Below, one piece after another: positions 9,088 to 17,178 of a DNA stretch of 27,089 nt. This stretch comes from Stentor coeruleus. Its lineage: Eukaryota; Ciliophora; Heterotrichea; Heterotrichida; Stentoridae. The notes below the pieces were generated by a model, which ran no database searches, was not told where the DNA came from, and was given only the letters and a program-made list of their open reading frames with translations. The stretch is taken from assembly GCA_001970955.1 (NCBI GenBank), contig MPUH01000985.1:1-27089 (forward strand), read 5' to 3'. The position numbers and the translations under genes are program-made. Numbering within the stretch: position 1 is the first letter of the stretch; the number at the start of each line of letters is the position of its first letter.

Positions 9088-10309
9088 CTAATCTAAATGA
9101 TATATTTTTATAATGTGAAATTTTGTTATTAGATTAAATGAGAAAATATATTTATTGACTTGTGAGATAGGTTTGTATTATTTTGTTATTTAAGAAAATG
9201 ATAATTAATTAAGAGTTAGTATATTTAACACTTGTAATGAGATTAGCAAATAATTCTAGAGTATAAAAATTGTATTGCAAATGATTAGGAAAGTATATTG
9301 GGAATAAAGGAAGATTTAAAATAGTATTTTATATATGATCGTGAAATTTTAGATAAAATTTACTTTAAAAATAAGAATAATATAAGGGAAATCATAAATT
9401 ATAAAATAAAATACATTAAAAGTATAAAAAATAAAATCATAAACGCTATTCATTGTATACATTTTATAAGTTTGCCTAATGTTATCGAAAAACTCATAAA
9501 CAAAACTGCAAATATTTACTTAGGATTATAATTAAGCATCTTACTTACAAAATCTACAACTATTTTCTGTTTTTTCAAGATGCTAGAAAAGGAAAGAATA
9601 CCATTATTTCTTCCATAAGACTAATAACCCTCAATGCATCTTTAAAAAAATAGACTCAAAGTTATAATTGGACAATATAGCTGAATTAATCCTAATAAAT
9701 TTATACACTATACCAATTGATTATTATCATTCCTATCTATAAATGCTGGAATTTCATTAAAAATTCAATTAAAAAAAAAAAACCTGCAGCCCATAATCAA
9801 TCTCCGTATCATAATTCCAATAAAAGTCTAGAAGCCCGATAAAATCTTGAGACAACATAAGTAATATCTTTCCATCTTTAATTAACTTAGAATTTCCAAA
9901 TTTTTCTATCTAAAATATTAAAATTTATCTGAATATCTTCAGATTTAAATCTCTATACACAATTTAAACTTCAACTAATTCTCTAATCCTTTAATTATCT
10001 TAATCATAATCTTTGCTATATAAATTTTACTCTATCTTTATTTTCATAATATATTTTTTTTTAATTATTATAACTAAGTTTTCTGATACAAATTCCAAAA
10101 CCAAATTTTATATTATTTCACCCATTCAGTAACTCAATAAAAATATTCTCACAATTCAATAAAATCCTTTAATCTATTAACATTAATCATAATTTAAATC
10201 TCTCAAGATCTAATTACAAAGTTTTTAAAAAACTTTTTCACTTCAACATTATATAACTAAATAATTCACAAATACTAACTCTTGGAGAATATATACAAAA
10301 TACTTATAA
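9088..10309. other. Intergenic stretch between divergent JmjC and PP2C genes, containing a pseudogene
   Basis: The left part (9121-9360) has only about 7 C in 240 bases and lies upstream of the minus-strand JmjC gene. The right part (10081-10300) is G-poor and lies upstream of the plus-strand PP2C gene. Most of the middle and right is occupied by a decayed kinase pseudogene on the minus strand, listed separately. Confidence 0.65.
9500..10260 (-). pseudogene. Decayed CMGC-type protein kinase
   Basis: Translating the minus strand in changing frames recovers kinase landmarks in the right order. In turn: HENI-like block at 10153-10111; hinge NLVLEFVSENL at 10107-10075; YRDLNLK at 9963-9934 (HRDLKPEN loop); FGNSKLIKDGK at about 9903-9869 (DFG); DITYVVSRFYRA at 9868-9833 (activation segment before APE); NYDTEIDYGLQV at 9816-9781 (D-W-G helix); PAFIDRNDNNQLV at 9749-9711 (CMGC P-x-F-x-G-x-x-x-x-DQL); and VDFVSKMLNYNPK at 9557-9519 (subdomain XI). 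The frames change several times and stops are frequent, and no 15-nt introns account for them, so it cannot make a kinase. The GSK3, MAPK and CDKL groups all fit. Its 5' end abuts the upstream DNA of the PP2C gene. Confidence 0.75.
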
Positions 10310-11749
10310 ATGGGGAATTGCTGCGCACACTCAGTATCAAATATACCTGAAATGATAGAATATTCTGATTCAATAACAATTCAAATCAAAGAAAAGGACG
10401 CTAAAGGTAAAACCCTTCACCGTGATGAAGTTAAATTCCATCTAACTCGCCCAATATCTCAAGAAGCAAATAATTATACCTTTACCCATGCAAACTTTTT
10501 CCTTTCAGCTTGTGTCTTACCTGGATTAGATCCTCGACAACTAGTAAATAAAGATTGCCAAGATGGTATTGTTTGTATTGAGCATGAAAAAACTTTATTT
10601 CTAGGTTTATTTGATGGTCATGGAAAAGAGGGTAAGAATATAGTCAAGTATTGTGCGAATTTCATGAAAAAATATTTTATAGAGAACTTTTCATTATTTC
10701 AAACAGACGTAAAAGATGCGATTGACAACATAATAAAAGAATGCGATAATGATTTAAGATATAATGGGAAAAGTATTGACTCAGCACTTTCAGGAACAAC
10801 AGCTGTAGTTGTATTTATTACAGAAACAGGAATGCATGTTGCAAGCGTAGGGGATTCAAGGGCAATATTAGGGACAATTCCAAATGATAACTCCCCAATA
10901 GACCGACCACCACTTAGTTCTAATCCATATGTGAGGAAAATTGAAATAACTCGACAATTAAAACCTGTTATTCTTACAGTAGATCAAAAACCAAATCATG
11001 ATTTAGAACTTGCTAGGATTGAAAAATGTGGTGGAAAAGTTCAACAATTAACAGATGATTATGGTAACAAAGTAGGACCTTTTAGAGTATGGCAAAAAAA
11101 TGGTGTTTTTCCTGGGCTTGCAATATCCCGTTCTATAGGTGATAATTTAGCTAAAGAAATTGGTGTTATTTCAAATCCAATTTATCATTATTTTCCTTAT
11201 GTGCCTTTTAGAGATCAGTTTTTAGTTATAGCTTCTGATGGTGTTTGGGATGTTATGGAGAATATTGAAGTTGTAAATTTTGTTGAGAGATATCGGAAGA
11301 AATGTATTAAAAATTTTGGGACAAAAGTTTTTCCTGTAAGAGTAAGATATATATAGGCAAAAAATGCTGTTATAGCTCAATTACTTGGGGAAGAAGCTAG
11401 ATATAGATGGTTTGGAATATGTGAAGATGAAGATGTAATGATTGATGATATATCGGTTATTATTGTTGAATTTGGATCACTTCAACCTGAACCTTCACAA
11501 TTACCAGATATCAATGTAGATAGGAAAATTGTTGAATTTAATACTATTGATGTACTTAGAGATATAAAACAAGTCACACCTGGAGTTATTCGTGGAGATG
11601 CGATTAGAGGAAGCTTTATACCCGCTAAAGATCCAAATGCTAAAAAAGGTAGATTTGATCCTAAACGTGGAAGCTATGCGAATAAAGAAGATGAGAAAGA
11701 AGAAGATGTAGACGCTGAATGCATTGATGGAATTCCTTTTGCTAAGTAG
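10310..11749 (+). CDS. PP2C-family Ser/Thr phosphatase with acylated N-terminus, one 15-nt intron
   Basis: 474 residues after removing the intron at 11342-11356. The start MGNCCAHS is a typical dual myristoylation (Gly2) and palmitoylation (Cys4, Cys5) signal, so the enzyme probably sits on membranes. PP2C metal-binding motifs are complete: KDCQDG (D85), FDGHG (D102), SGTTAVVVF, ASVGDSRAIL (D182), LTVDQKP, GLAISRSIGD (D278), IASDGVWDVM (D310) and, in exon 2, DDISVIIVEF (D374/D375). An active Mg/Mn-dependent phosphatase is therefore likely. A loop of about 30 residues is inserted after the GDSRA strand. The tail after the catalytic domain is short, charged and of unknown role. The in-frame TAG at 11354 is not a true stop, because the PP2C C-terminal motif follows it. 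Confidence 0.92.
11342..11356 (+). other. 15-nt intron of the PP2C gene
   Basis: GTAAGATATATATAG, ending in an in-frame TAG. It is preceded immediately by another GTAAGA (11336-11341), so use of the upstream donor would remove 21 nt and drop Val-Arg. The 15-nt form matches the other introns in the window. Confidence 0.88.
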
Positions 11750-12129
11750 GAATAAGTTATATCGAGGTTAATATGCAAAATGATAAATATTTTTGGTTTT
11801 CAAATGGATTTTTAACTGGTTGTATTTTTCGCTAAATTTGCATCAGACTTATAATTTTTTTTATTACTAACAGTATTTTCCCTACTTCCTAAAGTTGATT
11901 AATACACCTAATTAAAATAATCCTATCAATCATTAACCAAATCCNTATTTTTCGCTAAATTTGCATCAGACTTATAATTTTTTTTATTACTAACAGTATT
12001 TTCCTACTTCCTAAAGTTGATTAATACACCTAATTAAAATAATCCTATCAATCATTAACCAAATCTTCTTTATTTCATGATCCACTTTAAACTTTCTAAT
12101 CACCCTTAGCCTATCAAAATATTATCTAA
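11750..12129. other. Intergenic space between convergent genes, inflated by an assembly join
   Basis: It holds the duplicated block around the N at 11945, described separately. Without the duplication it would be about 260 bp. I see nothing else in it. Confidence 0.75.
11823..12065. repeat. Direct repeat flanking a single N: probable unmerged contig overlap
   Basis: 11823-11943 and 11946-12065 are the same sequence except for one C in a short C run. The N at 11945 lies between them. This is what a scaffolder leaves when two contig ends overlap but are not merged; a real tandem duplication is the less likely reading. Confidence 0.85.
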
Positions 12130-12540
12130 TTACCTCTTTTTCGCTTTCTGAAGAACTGCCCAATCTCTGTGCTGTTTGGCATAGACACTAAAAAGTATGA
12201 CAACAATCATGAGTACTTGATTAAAAGTCTTACGTGGGAAATTCATTCCAAATTGTTTAAAAACAGCTTCAGGCCAAGGAAGTAAAAACACCCAAAACAA
12301 AATCTTACTATGGATCATTCTTGTCCACATAGTCTTTAAATTCCCCATAACCTTATCTGGAGCAAGTAATTTCATATTGACGAGTCCTGATGCTAGAAGT
12401 AAAACTCCAACAATAGACTGAATAAATGAATAATTACTTGCACTTATACCCCAAATAGCATCAGCAAATGTGCTACCTATGAAAAGACTTCCACTTGTAA
12501 TATGGATGCATCTAAATAAGAACTTCAAGAAAAATTCCAT
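12130..12540 (-). CDS. Small four-helix membrane protein of unknown function
   Basis: 136 residues with about four hydrophobic segments (roughly 5-25, 36-57, 77-92 and 107-121). His13 and His77 lie in or near membrane helices; a haem or metal role is possible but only a guess. The C-terminus KAKKR has Lys at -3 and -5, fitting the KxKxx retrieval signal of ER membrane proteins if the tail is cytosolic. The ATG lies only 18 bp after the stop of the golgin-like gene, in the same frame, with three TAA codons between, so its promoter would have to be within that gene's 3' end. I do not recognise the family. Confidence 0.75.
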   Translation of the reverse strand: MEFFLKFLFRCIHITSGSLFIGSTFADAIWGISASNYSFIQSIVGVLLLASGLVNMKLLAPDKVMGNLKTMWTRMIHSKILFWVFLLPWPEAVFKQFGMNFPRKTFNQVLMIVVILFSVYAKQHRDWAVLQKAKKR

Positions 12541-12558
12541 AATTTATATTGTAAATTA

Positions 12559-15500
12559 TTAAAAAACTCCAAAGAGTTTTGGGCTTTTAGCTTTGCGTTC
12601 AGATTCTAATTTTATAACTTCTTCTCTAGGCACTGAGATTATAGAAAATACTAAATGTATCATCCCTTCAATTTCACTATTTTGTATTGGAATGCTTCTA
12701 AACATTTTTAGTAGAGCATCTTTTAGGACCTCAGCATTAATTTTATCATTAACATCTTCGGTTCTCTTTAGTTTTCTTTCAAGTTCTCTAATATTTTCTT
12801 TAAGTATTTTTATTTGTGTTAAATATTTTTCAGATTCAATTTTCTCATCGTTTAGCTCATTTATCAGATCTGAAAAGTCAGGTAAGGCTGAGGAATTAGA
12901 TCTTTTTATTCTTTCACTTGCTAATGAGTATTTATTAAGTAATTCATCAGAAATTTCAGATTTCAATTCTACTGATTGTCTATTGGTCATTTTAAAATGA
13001 GATGGCTTGGGTATTTTACTTATATTTTTTACAGAAAACTGTTTATTTGTTGTTATAGATGAGAAATTATTGTAACTTTGAGTTTTTGATGAAAGTAACT
13101 CTTTTATTGACTCGACAAGGGTATTATTAAAATATCCACCTAATGATTCTTCTGCTTGATTTACTGTGTACTCAAGTTCAGAAATCTTTTTTTTAAGAGT
13201 TTTACAATTCTCACAGTGATAACTTTTCACTTTATTTTCAGCAGTCACTGACATTTGAACAAGAATATTTATTTCTTTTTCATGAGCTTCATTTATTTGA
13301 AGTTGCATTATGAGCTCATTGTTTAATCTAGCTATTTCTTCTTTATCTAATATTTCTGACTCTTCAAATTGTGAGATTAACTCTTGGTTTTTCTTATTTA
13401 ATTCATTGATTTGTTTTTGAAATTCTTCTAATTTTGTTGAGAGGTTTTTTTGATTATCACATTTAGTTTCTGTAATTTGTTTGAGGAAGTTTTCTATGTC
13501 TGATTTGTTAGCAGCGTTTTCTTTTTCTAAGGAAAATATTTTGTTTTTGTAATTATTTTCTTCTTTTATAAGTTTATAATTTATTTGTTGTAAAGATGAT
13601 AATTCAAATTTTATGCAGTCAAGCTCTTTTTGAAGAACTACAACTTGATTTGAAAGAGTTTCAGTTTCAACAGAAGATGATTGTGTTGTAATTTTAATTT
13701 TTTCCATAAGTTTTTCTATAGTTTTCTTCAGTCTATTGATTTCATCTTCTTTTTCTTTAAGTAGTGTTTCATATAATTGAGCGCTAGTTTGTGTAGATTT
13801 TTGTTCTTGGATAATCCTTGCTTTTAATTCGTTTAATTCTTCATCTTTTTCTTGTATTTTCCCTGAAAGATTTTCAATAATCACATTTTCAGAAAGTAGT
13901 TTTTTAATGAGTTTTTCTTTCATTAGTATCTCCTCTGTCAGTATTTCTGCTTGTTTACTTAACGTTTTATTTTCTGAAAATAATGAATTAACTTTATCAT
14001 TAAGTTCTCGATTACCCTCTCTCAAAGGTTTAATTTCTTTTATTTGATTAATTTTAATCTTTAATAAATCCCCTTTTTCTTTAAGCAATTTTTCTAATGT
14101 TTCATTATTTTTAATAGAATTATTCAATGAATCTTGTAATTTACCTTTTTCTTTAATAAGAACTGGTATTTCTTCAAGGGACTTTAATTTATTTTCCATT
14201 TCCTTGTATTCATTAACTGAATTTGTAATAGTCAATTGTAATGAAGTTATTAAAACATTCTTATCTTCTAATGTTTTTGTTAAAATATCAACTTTTTCTA
14301 TTATTTTCGATATATAAGAATCCTTTGAATTAAGGGCTTTAACTAAATTTTCTTGGTCTTTTAAAGAAGACTCGAAGTTTTCTATTGATTTTTCTTTTAT
14401 TTTAATAATTTGCTTCATTTCCTCAAGATCTTCTTGCATTTTTTCTATTTCTTTATTTTTTTTATTAGTAAGTTCAATATTTTTTTCTTGTAATAATTTA
14501 ATCTCATTTTGAATGTTGATATTAATTTCTTTTGGGGATATGGTATTTTTGTTGATAGAATTCAAGGGACTAAGTTTTTTATGTTTTTCTTCATGCATTT
14601 TAACGATCTCTTTATATTTCTCACATTGCGTATTAAGTTCTTTATAGTTATTATCTTTATTTGATATTATTTGTTTTAAGTTATCAATCTGATCCTCAGC
14701 TTCTTTTTGTTTATATGCCAATTCTTCGTATTTTTGCTCGTTTTCTACAAGTTTCGCATTTAAAATTTCTATTTCTTGAACCTTTTTTCTTTGCTTTTCT
14801 GTTAGTTTTTTAATATGCTCAGTAGTTTCACTTAGTTTTTTATCCATATTTTCAAATTCTATAATTTGGCACCTTAAGTTTTTAATAATATCATCTTTTT
14901 CTTTTAAACTCATGGTAATCTCTTGTTCTTTACTGTTTGCATTTAATAATAAATCTTCTTTTTCATTCAATTTTGTTTGCAGATTACTTATTTGCTTGTT
15001 TTTTTCCTTTATACTTTCAAACAAACCTATGCTTTCTTCATTAATTTTTTGCATTTTTTTATATTCCACACGAAGAGTTTCGCTTTCTTGATCAACTTTT
15101 AGTATTTTACTTTTTAAAGCGTTATTTTCTTGTATAAGTTCATGAACTTTTGTCTGAGTTTCTTGGCTTTCTAATGTCAAACCCGAAACTCTGTTCATAA
15201 GTTCCTTTTTTTCTTTTTGCGTTTTCTCCAGATCATTGAAAATCTGCAGAATTTTATTTGATAATTCTGTGTTTTCTTTGTTTTTCTCTTCATTTTTCAA
15301 AAGGATTTTTTCTATAAAATCTTTGTCTTTATGCATAGTCATTATTTGTGAATTCAGATCTTTAATTTTATTAGTTAAATCATTGATTTCTGAATTTTTA
15401 CCCATTAATTCTATTTTTATTGTCTCATATTCTGTAGATAAATCCACTAATGTTTTTTCAATAGAATTTTTTTCATTTTTTAAACCCAAAATAATATTTT

Positions 15501-16869
15501 TCTTATCTTTAAGTTTTCTTCCCCCTTCTCGACAATTAAAATTTGCTTTTTCTGCATTTCTTTCACTATTCTGAGAATTTTTAAAAATCTCATTCAAACT
15601 TTCTTCTAATCCATTAATTTTCTCAACCAGCCTATCATTTTCATACTTTAAATCTAAATTACCTTTTAATTCTCCTTTATATTTTAAAGCTTTCTCAAGA
15701 TTCTTCTGCATGATTTTTAATTCCATATCTTTTTCTTCTATTTTATTTCCCATATCTTTAAAACCAGCTTCAAAATTATTCTGACTTTCTTCAACAGATT
15801 TTTCTACCCATTTTTTTGTATAATTATAAAGTCGATCAAAAGTTTGTAAAGATTCAGAAAATTTATAGTTTTCTTGAATAGTTTCATCAAATTTTTCTTT
15901 AATAATTTTGTTTTCATTCAGAATTTCTGTAATTTTTGTATTTAGCTCATGAGTTTTTTCTTCATATTTCACACATTCAGATTTAAAAAAATTATTTTCT
16001 TTTATCAAGTCTTGTTTTGTTAAATTCCAATCTTGAGAAGCTTTAATGAATTTTTTTTCTATCTCTAATTTGTTTTTTTCAATTATTTCTAGTTCAATTA
16101 ATCTATCACGAATATTTTTCATTTCTGTATCTTTTTTATTTAGTTCATTTCTAAGTTCGATTTGCATTTTTTTTGTTTTGTTTTTTTCTATTTTTACCTT
16201 TTCAAGAGCATTTGCCGACTTGGGTTCAAAGAAAAAATTGTCATCAGGCATTTGAGATTTGCATGATTTTAATGGACTAGACAATGGAGATTTTATTAAG
16301 CCTATATCAAGTCCTTGTGTTGTAGATTTTATATGTTGTATTAGAAGATTATGTTCTTCTTCATAAACTAGAGCTACTGATTCACCAAGTTTTTCATGAA
16401 GCATTTTTTGGAATCTTGAACTGGAGACAAGAAAATTTTCGACCTTTTTTACTAAGAAACTTAATTTTTTTTTATATTGTCTTACCTCATCTCGGCTTCC
16501 TGTTTTTTTCCACGACTTTGTCAATTCTATCTCTTTTTGAATTAATTCCAATTTTTTCATTAATGGTTTTTTTTCTTGCAAGTCTTCAGCGTTTGGAGTT
16601 TTTTCTTGAGTTTTTAGTATATTTGATGATGCGTTGCGTAAGTATCCAAATTTCTCATTAACTGGACTTTTCTCATGCAGATTTTTTGGAGATGTTGTGT
16701 GTCTTTCTTTTAGTGATTCTTTTTTTCTGTATAATTTACTATTAGATTTTTTAGAAATCTGTGGAGATATAAGTAGTTCAGGCTTAATGTCAAATAATAC
16801 ACTTAAAGCTTTACTTTGATGCTGTGGTTTGAGGTTATCGTTTTTATTATAGCTATCTCTATAACTCAT
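12559..16869 (-). CDS. Golgin-like giant coiled-coil protein with C-terminal GRIP-like domain
   Basis: 1436 residues. The first 200 or so are basic and Ser/Pro-containing and less regular. About 220-1340 is almost continuous heptad-rich coiled coil dominated by E, K, N, Q, L and I. Near the C-terminus, about 1379-1423, AEVLKDALLKMFRS and later LVFSIISVPREEVIKLE match the layout of the GRIP domain (YLKNVLLKFL ... pVIstlLqlSpeEv), which in golgins binds ARL1 on trans-Golgi membranes. The conserved GRIP tyrosine is Val here, so ARL1 binding is uncertain. A Cys pair (CENC) lies in the distal coil. A Golgi tether is the best guess; a centrosomal or basal-body coiled coil is the alternative. It shares a gap of about 310 bp with the divergent kinesin-3 gene. 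Confidence 0.78.
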   Translation of the reverse strand: MSYRDSYNKNDNLKPQHQSKALSVLFDIKPELLISPQISKKSNSKLYRKKESLKERHTTSPKNLHEKSPVNEKFGYLRNASSNILKTQEKTPNAEDLQEKKPLMKKLELIQKEIELTKSWKKTGSRDEVRQYKKKLSFLVKKVENFLVSSSRFQKMLHEKLGESVALVYEEEHNLLIQHIKSTTQGLDIGLIKSPLSSPLKSCKSQMPDDNFFFEPKSANALEKVKIEKNKTKKMQIELRNELNKKDTEMKNIRDRLIELEIIEKNKLEIEKKFIKASQDWNLTKQDLIKENNFFKSECVKYEEKTHELNTKITEILNENKIIKEKFDETIQENYKFSESLQTFDRLYNYTKKWVEKSVEESQNNFEAGFKDMGNKIEEKDMELKIMQKNLEKALKYKGELKGNLDLKYENDRLVEKINGLEESLNEIFKNSQNSERNAEKANFNCREGGRKLKDKKNIILGLKNEKNSIEKTLVDLSTEYETIKIELMGKNSEINDLTNKIKDLNSQIMTMHKDKDFIEKILLKNEEKNKENTELSNKILQIFNDLEKTQKEKKELMNRVSGLTLESQETQTKVHELIQENNALKSKILKVDQESETLRVEYKKMQKINEESIGLFESIKEKNKQISNLQTKLNEKEDLLLNANSKEQEITMSLKEKDDIIKNLRCQIIEFENMDKKLSETTEHIKKLTEKQRKKVQEIEILNAKLVENEQKYEELAYKQKEAEDQIDNLKQIISNKDNNYKELNTQCEKYKEIVKMHEEKHKKLSPLNSINKNTISPKEININIQNEIKLLQEKNIELTNKKNKEIEKMQEDLEEMKQIIKIKEKSIENFESSLKDQENLVKALNSKDSYISKIIEKVDILTKTLEDKNVLITSLQLTITNSVNEYKEMENKLKSLEEIPVLIKEKGKLQDSLNNSIKNNETLEKLLKEKGDLLKIKINQIKEIKPLREGNRELNDKVNSLFSENKTLSKQAEILTEEILMKEKLIKKLLSENVIIENLSGKIQEKDEELNELKARIIQEQKSTQTSAQLYETLLKEKEDEINRLKKTIEKLMEKIKITTQSSSVETETLSNQVVVLQKELDCIKFELSSLQQINYKLIKEENNYKNKIFSLEKENAANKSDIENFLKQITETKCDNQKNLSTKLEEFQKQINELNKKNQELISQFEESEILDKEEIARLNNELIMQLQINEAHEKEINILVQMSVTAENKVKSYHCENCKTLKKKISELEYTVNQAEESLGGYFNNTLVESIKELLSSKTQSYNNFSSITTNKQFSVKNISKIPKPSHFKMTNRQSVELKSEISDELLNKYSLASERIKRSNSSALPDFSDLINELNDEKIESEKYLTQIKILKENIRELERKLKRTEDVNDKINAEVLKDALLKMFRSIPIQNSEIEGMIHLVFSIISVPREEVIKLESERKAKSPKLFGVF

Positions 16870-17178
16870 TATTTATTATCAAACCTTTAAGAATCAAAAA
16901 TTCACATAAATACTTTTTATTAAATACTTAAAAACATAAAACTATATTTCCATTACCACATATTCAATTTAAAACAATCATTATACATTCTGCAAACCTC
17001 ATATTTTCTATTTTCATTCGCAAATCTCCATAGTAAATTCAAATATTTTCTATTTCTTATACTATCAAAATAAAATTCCCATCTCATCAACATTCATCAA
17101 ACAAACTAATCTTAACCAATTAATTTTAACAGTTAATTTCCTCTGCAACTCCTATTTCTTTTCTTTGGAGTAATAAAT
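16870..17178. promoter_or_regulatory. Shared upstream region of divergent golgin-like and kinesin-3 genes
   Basis: 309 bp between two start codons that point outward, so promoters for both must lie here or within the genes. The plus strand is nearly free of G (17041-17100 has none), the composition expected upstream of the plus-strand kinesin. No discrete motif can be named with confidence. Confidence 0.5.

Noticed and set aside
11354-11356. Stop-codon reassignment (TAG read as an amino acid) in the PP2C and kinesin-3 genes
   Set aside because: The in-frame TAGs fall at the 3' ends of 15-nt GT-AG segments, and other genes end in TAG, TAA and TGA, so splicing explains them better.
12593-16819. 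Plus-strand open frames of 60-135 codons across the coiled-coil gene
   Set aside because: They are Phe/Ser/Leu/Ile-rich antisense shadows of the Lys/Glu-rich heptads on the minus strand.
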